From NCBI GenBank assembly GCA_016789175.1, contig JAEURK010000064.1, positions 1-51,291 of the forward strand: a DNA stretch of 51,291 nt. The letters run 5' to 3'. The notes beneath the pieces were generated by a model, which was not told the DNA's origin, searched no databases, and saw only the letters and a program-made list of their open reading frames with translations. The translations under genes were made by a program, and so were the position numbers. Shown here one piece after another: positions 1 to 9,517 of the stretch. How positions within the stretch are numbered: position 1 is the first letter of the stretch; the number at the start of each line of letters is the position of its first letter. The DNA is from Anaerolineales bacterium (lineage in GTDB: Bacteria > Chloroflexota > Anaerolineae > Anaerolineales > UBA6663).

Positions 1-38
1 AGCACCCCGATCCCCCGATCACCCAAGCATAATTCTCT

Positions 39-1370
39 ATGACCAAAATCACTTTCATCGGCGCCGGCAGCTTGGGCTTCACGGGCGAGCTCGTGCGCGA
101 CATCCTGACCTTCCCGCTCCTGCAAGACGCCACCATCAGCCTGATGGACATCGACCCCGACCGCCTGGCCTGGGCCAAGAAGGGCGTCGAGAAGCTGGTC
201 GCCGCCGGCGGGAAGCCTGCCAAGGTCGAGGCCACACTCGACCGGGCGGAGGCCCTCAAGGGCGCGGACGTCGTGCTCACGACCATCCTGGCCGGCTCGA
301 CCGAGGTCTGGCGCCACGACATCGAGATCCCCAAGACATACGGGGTCGATGTCAATGTCGGCGACACGCGCGGCCCAAGCGGGATCTTCCGCTTCCTGCG
401 CACGATCAACCCGATGATGGACATCGTGCGCGACATGGAGCGCTATTGCCCGAACGCCATGCTGCTCAACTACACAAACCCGATGGCCATGCTGGTCTCG
501 GCGATCCAGAAGCAAACCCACCTGACCGTGACCGGCCTGTGCCACTCGGTCCAGGGCACATCCATGATGCTGGCCGAGTGGATCGGGGCGCCGTACGGCG
601 AGATCGACTACCTGTGCGCGGGCATCAATCACCAGGCCTGGTACCTCGACTTCAAGTGGAACGGCCAGGATGCCTACCCGTTGATCCACAAGGCGATCAC
701 GGAGCGGCCCGAGATTTACAACGCCGAGCCGGTGCGCAACGAGATGTACCTGGCCCTGGGCAAGTACGTGACCGAGTCGAGCGGCCACAATTCCGAATAC
801 AACTGGTGGTTCCGCAAGCGTCCCGACCTGGTCGAGAAGTACTGCACCCACGGCACCAATTGGAACCCGGGCGAGTATGCCTACATCCTCAAGGAATACC
901 AGCAGAAGGAAACCACCTGGCAGGATCAGGTCAAAGAGGAACTCGCCAGGCCGCTCACAACCGAGGACCTCGAGCGCGGCGCCGAATACGCCGCCTACAT
1001 CATCAACGCCCTCATGGGCGGCGAGCCGTTCAAGTTCAACGGCAATGTACGCAACACCGGCTTGATCGACAACCTGCCGCAGGACGCCTGCGTCGAGGTG
1101 CCGGTGCTGGTCGACCGGGCCGGCATGCACCCCTTCCACGTCGGCGCCCTGCCCCGCGACGTCGCGCTGCTGACCCAGCTCTCGAGCGGCATCGAAGAGC
1201 TCGCGATCGCGGGTTCGCTGGCCGGGGACCCGACCATGATCTACCGTGCCATCTGCCACGATCCGTTGACCGCAGCTGTGTTGTCGCTGGCTGAGATCAA
1301 GCAGATGACCAACGCGTTGTTCGCGCAGCACCAGGCTTACCTGCCGCAGTTCAAGCACCACGTGGTCTAG
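39..1370 (+). CDS. melA: GH4 family alpha-galactosidase/alpha-glucosidase (MelA-like)
   Basis: A cytoplasmic NAD- and metal-dependent glycosidase of family GH4, which hydrolyses glycosides by an oxidation-elimination mechanism. A Rossmann motif GAGS lies at residues 8-11. The metal/substrate motif CHSV is at 168-171, in the MelA-like context CHSVQGT, and GINHQAW follows at about 195-201. In GH4, CHSV is typical of alpha-galactosidases and alpha-glucosidases, while 6-phospho-beta-glucosidases carry CN(V/I)P. At 443 aa the length is normal for the family. It is the first of five co-directional genes and may continue an operon that begins before the window. The exact sugar cannot be read from sequence; alpha-galactoside is the best guess. 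Confidence 0.88.
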   Translation: MTKITFIGAGSLGFTGELVRDILTFPLLQDATISLMDIDPDRLAWAKKGVEKLVAAGGKPAKVEATLDRAEALKGADVVLTTILAGSTEVWRHDIEIPKTYGVDVNVGDTRGPSGIFRFLRTINPMMDIVRDMERYCPNAMLLNYTNPMAMLVSAIQKQTHLTVTGLCHSVQGTSMMLAEWIGAPYGEIDYLCAGINHQAWYLDFKWNGQDAYPLIHKAITERPEIYNAEPVRNEMYLALGKYVTESSGHNSEYNWWFRKRPDLVEKYCTHGTNWNPGEYAYILKEYQQKETTWQDQVKEELARPLTTEDLERGAEYAAYIINALMGGEPFKFNGNVRNTGLIDNLPQDACVEVPVLVDRAGMHPFHVGALPRDVALLTQLSSGIEELAIAGSLAGDPTMIYRAICHDPLTAAVLSLAEIKQMTNALFAQHQAYLPQFKHHVV

Positions 1371-1411
1371 ACGGCCGGTCGCGCCGCTGACGGCTGATGA
1401 GGTCGAGTGAT

Positions 1412-2767
1412 ATGAAAGAATCCTTCGTCCAGATCGGCGCCGGGAGCGCCGTGTTCACCCGTGGGTTGGTGGCGGCGCTGATCCGCCAGGGCCGGCCGGC
1501 CGAGCTGGCGCTGGTGGACGTCGATCCACGCGCGCTGAGGGTCGCTGAGGGGCTGACGCGCAAGATGGTCGCGGCCGGCGGGGCACCGATCACGGTGCAT
1601 GCGACGACCGATCGGCGCACTGTGTTGCCGGGCGCGACGGCCGTGATCTGCACGATCGGGGTCGGCGGGCGCCGCGCCTGGGAGCAGGATGTCTTCATCC
1701 CGCGCCGGCACGGACTGTACGCGCCGGTCGGCGATACCGTCGGCCCGGGCGGGTCGTCGCGCGCGCTGCGCATGATCCCGGCCATGGTGGCCATCGCCCG
1801 CGACGTGCTCGAGCTCGCGCCCAACGCCATCTTCATCAACTACAGCAACCCGATGGCCGCAATCTGCCGCGCAGTGCGCCACGCCACCGGCGCCCCGGTG
1901 ATCGGGCTCTGCCACGGGGTCGATTCGGTGGCCGACTATCTGGCCCATGAGCTCGGCGAGCCACGCAACGATCTGACTCATACAGCCGTGGGGCTCAATC
2001 ATCTGACGTGGTTCGTCGACGTCCGGGTGCGCGGCGAGGATGCACGGCCGCGACTACGCGCGCTGGCCGAGCGCAAACTGGCAGCTGGCGTCGACCCGAG
2101 CCTGGCGATGCCCGGCTACCCGTTCGCGGCGATGGATTGGCCCCACCACAACCTGTTCACCTGGGAGTTGGTGCTGCGCTTCGGCGCGTTCGCGTCGGCG
2201 CGCGATCGGCACACGACCGAGTTCTTTCCGCAGTTCTTTCGGCATGGCCGCTACTTCGGGCAGACCCTGGGCGTGGATGCCTTCAGCTTCGAGTCTACGA
2301 TCGCCGAGGGCGACGCGGTCTTCGCCGAGATGCAACGACTCGCGCTGGACCCCGCGCCGCTGCCGGCCGAGATCCTGGCCGAGCTTGATCAGGAGCAGGA
2401 ACAGGCGCTTGAGATCCTGAGCGCGATCCGCGACGGACGCGAGCTGATCGTCTCGGCCAACCTGCCCAACACCGGACAGGTGCCCAACCTGCCGCATGCT
2501 GCGGTGCTCGAATCGCCGGCGCGGGTGACGGCGGCCGGGCTCGAGCCGGTGCCGGTGCCGCCGCTGCCGGCGGGCATCGTCGGCACGCTGGCGACCCGGT
2601 TGGCCTGGGTCGAGACCCTTGTCGAATCCGCGCTCGAGGGTAGTCGCGACAAGTTCATCCAGGCCCTGGTGCTTGACGGGTCCGTCGACTCGTTCGACGC
2701 CGCCTCGCGGCTGGCCGACGAGTTGCTGACCGCACAGGCCGAGTATTTGCCGCAGTTCAGGCCATAG
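1412..2767 (+). CDS. Second GH4-type glycosidase (CHGV motif)
   Basis: A second NAD-dependent GH4-type glycosidase, clearly divergent from its upstream neighbour. It has a Rossmann IGAGS at about residues 8-12, CHGV at 167-170 and GLNHLTW at 194-200. The CHGx form is known from GH4 alpha-glucuronidases and galacturonidases, so a uronide or another acidic glycoside is plausible. The start at 1412 is chosen because GAGG at 1399-1402 is well spaced for it; an in-frame ATG at 1397 would add MRSSD. The protein would be 451 aa. It lies 41 bases after the first GH4 gene. A GH188-like (GH4-related) sulfoquinovosidase role is an untested alternative. Confidence 0.8.
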   Translation: MKESFVQIGAGSAVFTRGLVAALIRQGRPAELALVDVDPRALRVAEGLTRKMVAAGGAPITVHATTDRRTVLPGATAVICTIGVGGRRAWEQDVFIPRRHGLYAPVGDTVGPGGSSRALRMIPAMVAIARDVLELAPNAIFINYSNPMAAICRAVRHATGAPVIGLCHGVDSVADYLAHELGEPRNDLTHTAVGLNHLTWFVDVRVRGEDARPRLRALAERKLAAGVDPSLAMPGYPFAAMDWPHHNLFTWELVLRFGAFASARDRHTTEFFPQFFRHGRYFGQTLGVDAFSFESTIAEGDAVFAEMQRLALDPAPLPAEILAELDQEQEQALEILSAIRDGRELIVSANLPNTGQVPNLPHAAVLESPARVTAAGLEPVPVPPLPAGIVGTLATRLAWVETLVESALEGSRDKFIQALVLDGSVDSFDAASRLADELLTAQAEYLPQFRP

Positions 2768-2774
2768 AGGACCC

Positions 2775-3749
2775 ATGCCCATCACCACCCCTGGCAAATG
2801 CCGCGGTCTGCAGCGCCTGTCGACGCCGCGCGGGAGCTTGAGTGTGCTGGCGCTTGATCAGCGCAACAACCTGCGTCAGGCCCTCAACCCGTCGAACCCG
2901 GCCGCCGTCACCGATGCCGCGCTGAGTGCGTTCAAGATCGAAGTCGTCGCCGCCGTGGCGCCGGCCGCCTCGGCCACGTTGCTCGACCCCGAGGTCGGCG
3001 CCGCGCAATGCATCGCGGCCGGCGCCCTGCCCGGCCAGCGTGGGTTGATGGTGGCGCTCGAGGCGACCGGTTATACCGGCGGCCCGACGGCCCGCAACAG
3101 CCAGATCCTGCCTGGCTGGAGCGTGGCCAAGAGCCGGGCCCTGGGCGCCAGCGCCGTGAAGCTGTTGATTTACTACCATCCCGGGGCCAAGACCGCGCCG
3201 GCCATCGAGGCCTTTGTGCGCGACGTCGCGGTCGAGTGCGCGGCCTTGGATCTGGCGCTGTGTGTCGAGCCGCTGTCGTACGCGCTGGATGAGACTCAGA
3301 AGAAGATCACTGGCCCCGAGATGCGGGCGGTGGTCATCGAGACCGCGAAGCGTCTGGTGGTGCCCGGCGTCGACGTGCTCAAGGCCGAGTTCCCGCTCGA
3401 CAGCGTGGCGGAGCCCGATGAGCGGATCTGGGCCGAGGCCTGTGCCGAGCTGACCGACGCCAGCGCGGCGCCGTGGATCCTGCTCTCAGCCGGCGTCGAC
3501 TACGAGACGTATCTGCGACAGGTGCGTGTGGCGTGTTGTTCAGGCGCGTCCGGCGTCGCCGCCGGCCGGGCGGTCTGGAAGGAAGCGACTGCCCTCAGCG
3601 GGTCGGCGCGCGCCGCCTTCCTGGCGACGACCGCGCTTGAGCGCATGGCTCGTCTGACAGCCTTATGCGACGCGCTCGCTCGCCCCTGGAGCGCGTACTG
3701 GCAGGCGCCGAAAGTCGAGGAAGGCTGGTACCACGTCTATGGCAACTGA
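2775..3749 (+). CDS. Class I aldolase, LacD/YihT family
   Basis: A 324-aa TIM-barrel class I aldolase resembling tagatose-1,6-bisphosphate aldolase (LacD) and 6-deoxy-6-sulfofructose-1-phosphate aldolase (YihT). The LacD-type ALDQR motif is at about residues 26-30. A lysine in the VLKAE context, K203, matches the Schiff-base lysine of LacD (VLKVE). AGAGGACCC, overlapping the upstream stop codon, is the ribosome binding site. The adjacent PfkB kinase would make the phosphorylated ketose it cleaves to triose phosphates. Tagatose and sulfofructose substrates cannot be separated from sequence alone, and no ketose isomerase (LacAB or YihS type) is present in the window. Confidence 0.78.
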   Translation: MPITTPGKCRGLQRLSTPRGSLSVLALDQRNNLRQALNPSNPAAVTDAALSAFKIEVVAAVAPAASATLLDPEVGAAQCIAAGALPGQRGLMVALEATGYTGGPTARNSQILPGWSVAKSRALGASAVKLLIYYHPGAKTAPAIEAFVRDVAVECAALDLALCVEPLSYALDETQKKITGPEMRAVVIETAKRLVVPGVDVLKAEFPLDSVAEPDERIWAEACAELTDASAAPWILLSAGVDYETYLRQVRVACCSGASGVAAGRAVWKEATALSGSARAAFLATTALERMARLTALCDALARPWSAYWQAPKVEEGWYHVYGN

Positions 3750-4668
3750 CCATCGCGACCTGGACGTGCTCGTCATCGGCGAGCTCAACTGCGACCTGAT
3801 CCTGCGCGGCGATGTGACGCCGGCCTTTGGCCAGGTCGAAAAGCTGATCGACATCGCCGACCTGACGATCGGCTCGTCCTCGGCGATCTTCGCTTGCGGC
3901 GCCGCCCGTCTCGGGCTGCGCGTCGGCTTCATCGGCAAGGTCGGCGACGACACCTTTGGACGCTTCATGGTGGATGCGTTGCGCGGGTACGGGATCGACA
4001 CCGGCGGCATCGTCGTCGATCCCGTCGTCAAGACCGGGTTGACCGTCATCCTCTCACGCGGCAACGATCGCGCCATCCTGACCTACCTCGGCTCGATCGC
4101 GGCCCTGCGCCCCGAGGAGGTGGATCGAACCGCCCTCGCGCGCGCCCGACACCTGCACCTGGGCAGCTACTTCCTGCTCGACGCGCTGCGCCCGGCCGTG
4201 CCCGAACTGTATGCCCAGGCCAAGGCCTCGGGTTTGAGCACGTCGCTCGACACCAACTACGACCCGCGCGAGACCTGGGACGGTGGCCTCGACGCGGTGC
4301 TGGCGCACACCGACGTCTTCTTGCCCAACGCCGCTGAACTGCTGGCCATCACGCGCACCGCCGAGATCGAGACCGGTCTGGCGGCGTTGAGGGGTCGCAT
4401 TCCGACCATCGCGGTCAAACTGGGCGGCGAGGGCTCGCGGGCTGTGCAAGGCGAGCGCGACGAGCGGGCCGGCATCGTGCCAGTCGAGCTGGTCGACACC
4501 ACCGGCGCGGGCGACTCGTTTGACGCCGGCTTCGTCTACGGATATCTGGCGGGCTGGGACCTGGCGCGCACGTTGCGGTTCGCCGGGACATGCGGCTCTC
4601 TGTCGACCCGCGCGGCCGGCGGCACAGCCGCTCAAGCCACGCTTGCGGAGGCCCTGGCCTACGTCTAG
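3739..4668 (+). CDS. PfkB-family sugar/ketose-phosphate kinase
   Basis: A 309-aa cytoplasmic ribokinase/PfkB-fold kinase. An N-terminal beta-strand with GELNCD is followed by the substrate-side GSSSAIFACGAARLG region (about 45-59) and the C-terminal PfkB signature DTTGAGDSFDAGF at 253-265, whose D259 is the catalytic base. The gene overlaps the aldolase gene by 11 bases, which argues for translational coupling and for successive steps in one pathway. Tagatose-6-phosphate kinase (LacC), 1-phosphofructokinase and sulfofructose kinase (YihV) all belong to this family, so the substrate is open. Confidence 0.85.
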   Translation: MATDHRDLDVLVIGELNCDLILRGDVTPAFGQVEKLIDIADLTIGSSSAIFACGAARLGLRVGFIGKVGDDTFGRFMVDALRGYGIDTGGIVVDPVVKTGLTVILSRGNDRAILTYLGSIAALRPEEVDRTALARARHLHLGSYFLLDALRPAVPELYAQAKASGLSTSLDTNYDPRETWDGGLDAVLAHTDVFLPNAAELLAITRTAEIETGLAALRGRIPTIAVKLGGEGSRAVQGERDERAGIVPVELVDTTGAGDSFDAGFVYGYLAGWDLARTLRFAGTCGSLSTRAAGGTAAQATLAEALAYV

Positions 4669-4715
4669 GCCGCTCGCAGGTTAGAAAACAGCCATCTATC
4701 GACGATTGTCTACTT

Positions 4716-6218
4716 ATGAAACCCTTTGATTTCCGTGAATCGCGAGTCGACCTGTCAGGTCGAAGGTTAGAATCCACACCCCGGAGCGCGCGCCTGCGCC
4801 CGGCCTTCCACCTCGCTAGCGCGCTGTGTGCGGCCCTGCTGGCCCTCGCCGGGTGTGCAACCCCACCAGGGCCTGAACCGACTCCAACGGCGCGCACCTT
4901 CGCACCGACCGATGCCGACATCCCGAACCCCGAGCGCGGGTTCTTCTCGCCGCTTGACATCATGACCGCGCCCACCGACTACGCCACGATCCGGACCGCC
5001 CTTGGGCACACCCTGGTGCACACCAACGTGCGCCTGGATGCCTATCGCGATCGGGATCTCCCGCCGGAGGTGCTCGACACACTGAGCGCCTCACTGACCG
5101 ACATCCGCGCCGGCGGCGTCAAGATCATCCTGCGCTTCACTTATAACCTCGGCCCGTATCCCGACTCGGAGCCCGACGCCTCGTTGGAGCAGGTGCTGCG
5201 CCACATCACCCAGCTCAAGCCGATCTTGCAGGCCAACGGCGACGTCATCGCCTGGATGGAAGCGGGCTTCGTCGGGGCCTGGGGCGAATGGCATACGTCA
5301 ACCCATGGGCTCTCGGAGGATGACGATGCCAAGCGCGCAATCGTCGACGCCTTGCTGGATGCCCTGCCGGCCAACCGCGCGATCCAGTTACGCTACCCGG
5401 GGGACATCCGCTTCCTGATCGGGCAGCCTCTCACACCCGAGACGGCCTTCACGACCGCCGCCAGCGGCGACATGCGGCATCGCATCGGCCATCACAACGA
5501 CTGCTTTCTGGCCAGCGACACCGATCAGGGGACGTATGAGCGCACCGGCGCCACGATCGAGGAGGAGAAGGCCTTCATCGCGGCCGTGACGGCCTACACC
5601 CCCATGGGGGGTGAGACCTGCCAGAACAACCCGCCCCGCTCCGAATGCCCGATCGCGCTCGAGGAGCTGGCGCGTTTCCACTACACCGAGATCAATGCGA
5701 GTTACAACCCACAGGTCATCCGCGGCTGGCGACGCGGCGGGTGCGAAGACGAGATCCGCAGGCGCCTGGGGTATCGATTGGTTTTGGATCGGGCTGAAGT
5801 CGATGGCGAAGTCCGACCGGGTGGCGTGCTCGATCTGAGCGTGACCCTTCACAACGAGGGTTTCTCGGCGCCCGTCAATCCTCGATCGGTCGAGGTCGTG
5901 CTCGATGGACCCAGTCGCTTTGTGGCCGCGCTGACCGGCGTCGACCCGCGGCTTTGGGCGCCGGGCGAAAGCCTGACGTTCGCCACGCGGCTCCGCGTGC
6001 CGGCCAACGCGCCGGCCGGCAGCTATCGACTGGGTGTGTGGCTGCCTGATGCCGCGCCTACCCTGCGCGACATGCCCGTCTACGCGATCCGGTTTGCCAA
6101 CGCAGATGTATGGGATGAATCCGGCGGTTGGAACGTGCTCGTGCCAACACTCAAGGTCGATCCATCGGTGGGTGGCATCGCCGACCCAACCGCCGACGCC
6201 TTTGCGGTCGTGCCTTGA
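4716..6218 (+). CDS. DUF4874/DUF4832 lipoprotein
   Basis: An exported lipoprotein of about 500 aa. A basic n-region and hydrophobic stretch (about 24-46) end in the lipobox LAGC with Cys47, followed by a Pro/Thr spacer. The N-terminal half, from PNPERGFF and including WMEAGFVGAWGEWHT, looks like DUF4874. The C-terminal half, including the ETCQNN Cys-containing loop and YNPQVIRGW, looks like DUF4832. The segment from about residue 355 on appears to be a beta-sandwich (GVLDLSVTLHNEG). These domains occur in secreted, presumably polysaccharide-related proteins; no activity is established that I can name. The start at 4716 is chosen over the longer frame from 4590 because it gives a normal lipoprotein signal and avoids overlap with the kinase gene. 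Confidence 0.75.
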   Translation: MKPFDFRESRVDLSGRRLESTPRSARLRPAFHLASALCAALLALAGCATPPGPEPTPTARTFAPTDADIPNPERGFFSPLDIMTAPTDYATIRTALGHTLVHTNVRLDAYRDRDLPPEVLDTLSASLTDIRAGGVKIILRFTYNLGPYPDSEPDASLEQVLRHITQLKPILQANGDVIAWMEAGFVGAWGEWHTSTHGLSEDDDAKRAIVDALLDALPANRAIQLRYPGDIRFLIGQPLTPETAFTTAASGDMRHRIGHHNDCFLASDTDQGTYERTGATIEEEKAFIAAVTAYTPMGGETCQNNPPRSECPIALEELARFHYTEINASYNPQVIRGWRRGGCEDEIRRRLGYRLVLDRAEVDGEVRPGGVLDLSVTLHNEGFSAPVNPRSVEVVLDGPSRFVAALTGVDPRLWAPGESLTFATRLRVPANAPAGSYRLGVWLPDAAPTLRDMPVYAIRFANADVWDESGGWNVLVPTLKVDPSVGGIADPTADAFAVVP

Positions 6219-6241
6219 TGCGCACGCTCCGCTCGCGCAAT

Positions 6242-6281
6242 ACGGACCTGGCCCCGGGTTGATCTCCGGGGCCAGGTCCGT
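6242..6281 (+). terminator. 16-bp perfect hairpin after the GH4 operon
   Basis: Arms 6242-6257 and 6266-6281 pair perfectly around an 8-base loop, 24 bases after the DUF4832 stop codon. The stem is GC-rich and followed only by TTC, so termination is likely but not a textbook U-tract. Confidence 0.7.
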
Positions 6282-6365
6282 TCTGGGAAGAAAGGAACAC
6301 ACCGTCGGGTCGCGGCGGAAACGCGCCTTGGCGGTGTGCCTATTCGATTGGGCGCGCGGCGTCGA

Positions 6366-6554
6366 TCAGGCCGCGAGCGGCGAACCCGCCAGGTCCGCCA
6401 GCAAACGCTTTAGTGTGGCCTCGCGCACCTTGAGCATTTGACGAAAGTCGTAGCTATCGGTGTCGGCGATTTCCATGCGCAGTTCGCCGATGGCGCACTC
6501 GATGGTCTCGGCCAAAGTGTTGCGGGTGTCTTCGTCGAGTTGAAGATGATGCAT
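6366..6554 (-). CDS. Small helical conserved hypothetical protein (62 aa)
   Basis: A 62-aa, probably all-helical acidic protein with the pattern EIADTDSYDFRQMLKVRE near its centre. It resembles a widespread family of short uncharacterised bacterial proteins, though I cannot name a domain. The start at 6554 is fixed by GGAGGG five to six bases upstream on the minus strand; the frame is open to 6587 but has no ribosome binding site there. It is a stand-alone gene, and its function is unknown. Confidence 0.7.
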   Translation of the reverse strand: MHHLQLDEDTRNTLAETIECAIGELRMEIADTDSYDFRQMLKVREATLKRLLADLAGSPLAA

Positions 6555-6887
6555 GATGCCCTCCAGGCTCAGGAAGCACTGAGCCAATTCCCGTCCACTC
6601 TATCCACCTGGTGTTTTGAAAACAGGGCCTTCTGCCACGTGATCGCCTGAAGATTGTCACATCAGTGAAGGACGCTGCCGCCCAGTGTGCGAAGTGCCGC
6701 ATGACGGCCCTGTATGATTCGGGCAACATGTCTAGACAGGTTGCCACTGGAACAAACCCCGCGATTCCAGTGCATCGGTTGCGGCCGTCGTCAATGAACA
6801 CGGGGCCGGCAGACGCCGGCCCCGTGTTGACCAAAGCCGGTACAGCCGGCTCAGTTCGCCGCCCGCGGCGGACTTCACCGCCGTCGC
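6555..6887. other. Intergenic stretch between the 62-aa gene and parC
   Basis: These 333 bases hold the upstream region of the 62-aa gene and the 3-prime end of the topoisomerase operon. The only clear structure is the hairpin at 6797-6828. Frames across it have no ribosome binding site or recognisable product. Confidence 0.6.
6797..6828 (-). terminator. 14-bp hairpin downstream of parC
   Basis: Arms 6797-6810 and 6815-6828 pair perfectly around a four-base loop, about 60 bases beyond the parC stop on the minus strand. There is no strong U-tract, so this is a probable rather than certain terminator. Confidence 0.6.
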
Positions 6888-9512
6888 TCAGCGCAACTTT
6901 TCGAGCGCCACCACCCGCATGAGCGACTCGCCGCCAAACAGGTCGCGCACCTGCTTGCGCAACGACACGCCTGGGTGGGCGCGCTTGCCGCTCGGCACTT
7001 CCTTGAACTCCAGCCGCAGCCGTTTCGACTTGACCGAGTAGATGTCGACTGTCGAATCCGAGGCGAGCAACGCCGCGCCGGCCATCGGGCCGGTGGCGTC
7101 GCTGACCTTGAGGATCTGCACGCCCTGCCCCGCCCGTCCCTGGACCGGGAACTCGTCCAGACCGACGCGCCGGATCAGGCCCTCGGTGGTCATCAGCACC
7201 ACGGCTTTCTTGTCCGAGCCTGGCTCGAACAGCATGCCGCCGCGCACGGCCTCCCCATCCGGCAGCTTGATGCCGGCCATGCCGCGCGCGCTCGGGGTCG
7301 CCTGCGGGTTGACCGCCGAGGCCGGGAAACGCAGCATTTTCGACTCGCCGGTCGCGCCTTCGCTGTACAGGAAGATCTGGGCCTCGTCGCTGCCGGCGCC
7401 TGCGAACACCACCTGATCTTCTTCGTCCAGGCCGATGATCATGGCCCAGCTGGCTTCGACGCCCTTGAGCGCGTCCTCCATGTTGACCCGCTTGATGTTG
7501 CCGGCCAGCGTCGCCAGCACGATCTTGGCCGTTGGATCGGCCAGACCGGCGTAGACCAGCTGGTCACCCTCGAGCTGCAAGCCCTGCGTCAAACGCGCAA
7601 CGCTGCCCTTCCACAGACGCCCGCCGGCGCTGATCAGCACGACCTTGGCCTCGGGCTCGGCCAGGAAGCGCTGCGCGATCACTTCGACAGCGCGCGTCGA
7701 GGGCGTGCCCGCCGCGACCTTGTCCTTGAAGCCGCTCGCGTCTTCGGTGCGCACACCCTCGTCGCTGACGATCAGGACCTGCGGCCCCTCGGCCGCGATC
7801 GGCCCGGTGACCACGGCCTTGTGACCCTGCTCGCTGTCGATGATGGTCGTCTTGCGCGGCGTGGCGAAACGATCCTTGATCTCCTTGGTCTCGGTTACCA
7901 CGATCTCGAGCCGCTTCTTCTCCGAGCCGATGATGGCCTTGAGCTCCTTGATCTTGGCTTCGAGCTCCTTGCGCTCGTCGTCGAGCTTCTTGTACTCAAG
8001 GCGGGCCAGGCGGCGCAGCTGCATGTCGAGGATGGCGTTGGCCTGGATCTCGTCGATATCCAGGCGCTTCATCAACTTCTTACGCGCGTCATCGACGTCG
8101 GCCGAGGTGCGGATGATCTTGATCACGGCGTCGATGTCGTTGATCGCCTTGAGCAGGGCCGCGACGATGTGCAGCCGGGCCTCCGCGCGCTCAAGTTCGT
8201 ACTTACTGCGCCGCACGATGACTTCGAGCCGGAAGTTGACGAACTCGGTCAGCAGCGTGCGCAGACTGCAGGTCTGCGGCCGCCGCCGTCCGTCGGGGTC
8301 GCGCACCAACGCGACGGCGTTGTAGCTCTGACTGTCGCGCAGCTGGGTCTTGTCGAGCGCGAACTGCAATACATTGGCCGGCTCGAAGCCGCGCACGGTC
8401 TCGAGCACCAGGCGCATACCCTTCCGGTCCGACTGGTCGGCGACGTTGGCGACGCCGGCGTTGCGGAAGGCATCCCGGTTGTCGGCGATGCGGTCTTTGA
8501 TCGTGCTCTTCCAGACCTGGAACGGGATCTCGGTGACGATGATCTCGCTCTTGCCGCCGCCGATCTCCTGGATGTCGACCGCGGCCTGCACGACGAACAC
8601 GGCCTTGCCGGTGTCGTAGGCCTGGTAGATCACGTCGACCGGCTCGCCGGTCTCCTTATCCTCACGGAAACGATAGACCACGCCGCCGGTCGGATAATCC
8701 GGCCCGGGGATGATCTTCATCAGGTCCGTGGTCTTGATCTTCTCACGCGCGTCCCAGCGATTGGCCACGTAGGTCACGGCGTCGCAGACCTCGCCGACGT
8801 TGTGCGGCGGGATCGAGGTGGCCATGCCGACCGCGATGCCGTTCGAGCCGTTGATCAGCAGGTTCGGGATGCGCGTCGGCAGCACGATCGGCTCATCCAA
8901 CGAGCCGTCGAAGTTCGGCTGGAAGTCGACGGTGTTCGACTTGATGTCGGCCAGCATGATCTCGCCGGCGTGGCTCAAACGCGCCTCGGTATAGCGCATC
9001 GCCGCCGCCGAGTCGCCGTCCTGCGAGCCGAAGTTGCCCTGCCCGTCGATCAGCGGCAGACGCATCGAGAAATCCTGCGCCAGGATCACCATCGCGTCGT
9101 AAACCGACTTATCGCCGTGCGGGTGGAACTTGCCGAGCACGTCGCCGACCACGCGGGCCGACTTCTTATGCGGGCCCGAGGCGTTCAGGCCGAGCTCGAT
9201 CAGCATGTCGTACAAGATGCGGCGATGCACGGGCTTCATGCCGTCGCGCGCATCGGGGATGGCCCGGCCGAGCACGACCATCTCGGCGTAGCGCCGATAG
9301 TTCGCGTCGAGCAGCAGCGCGCCCGGCACGCCCCTGGCCATCGCTGTCCCGTTTTCGATCATGCGATCGACTTCTTCGGCCGCATTGCGCTCGGTGCGCA
9401 TCGGCAGGCCGGGCTGGGGGGCGGTCGACGCCGGAACGGAGCCCTGCGCGCCCTTTCGCCGGGGCGACGCCTGCGTCGCCTTTACGCCGGGTGTCTTTGT
9501 CTTCTTTGCCAT
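6888..9512 (-). CDS. parC: DNA topoisomerase IV subunit A (ParC/GyrA family)
   Basis: The DNA-cleaving subunit of a type IIA topoisomerase, 874 aa. After a Lys/Pro-rich N-terminal tail of about 45 residues come the winged-helix region ([19 protein letters not shown]) and AAMRYTEAR with catalytic Tyr174. A long coiled-coil arm (about 425-545) and a beta-pinwheel C-terminal domain follow. The GyrA-box-like stretch reads QGRAGQGV, a degenerate form of QRRGGKG, which favours topoisomerase IV over gyrase. The residue at the GyrA Ser83 position is Lys135, 39 residues before the catalytic Tyr as in E. coli GyrA. The start at 9512 has AGGA upstream and lies five bases after parE; the frame is open to 9557 but overlaps parE. 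Confidence 0.88.
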   Translation of the reverse strand: MAKKTKTPGVKATQASPRRKGAQGSVPASTAPQPGLPMRTERNAAEEVDRMIENGTAMARGVPGALLLDANYRRYAEMVVLGRAIPDARDGMKPVHRRILYDMLIELGLNASGPHKKSARVVGDVLGKFHPHGDKSVYDAMVILAQDFSMRLPLIDGQGNFGSQDGDSAAAMRYTEARLSHAGEIMLADIKSNTVDFQPNFDGSLDEPIVLPTRIPNLLINGSNGIAVGMATSIPPHNVGEVCDAVTYVANRWDAREKIKTTDLMKIIPGPDYPTGGVVYRFREDKETGEPVDVIYQAYDTGKAVFVVQAAVDIQEIGGGKSEIIVTEIPFQVWKSTIKDRIADNRDAFRNAGVANVADQSDRKGMRLVLETVRGFEPANVLQFALDKTQLRDSQSYNAVALVRDPDGRRRPQTCSLRTLLTEFVNFRLEVIVRRSKYELERAEARLHIVAALLKAINDIDAVIKIIRTSADVDDARKKLMKRLDIDEIQANAILDMQLRRLARLEYKKLDDERKELEAKIKELKAIIGSEKKRLEIVVTETKEIKDRFATPRKTTIIDSEQGHKAVVTGPIAAEGPQVLIVSDEGVRTEDASGFKDKVAAGTPSTRAVEVIAQRFLAEPEAKVVLISAGGRLWKGSVARLTQGLQLEGDQLVYAGLADPTAKIVLATLAGNIKRVNMEDALKGVEASWAMIIGLDEEDQVVFAGAGSDEAQIFLYSEGATGESKMLRFPASAVNPQATPSARGMAGIKLPDGEAVRGGMLFEPGSDKKAVVLMTTEGLIRRVGLDEFPVQGRAGQGVQILKVSDATGPMAGAALLASDSTVDIYSVKSKRLRLEFKEVPSGKRAHPGVSLRKQVRDLFGGESLMRVVALEKLR

Positions 9513-9517
9513 TGTGG

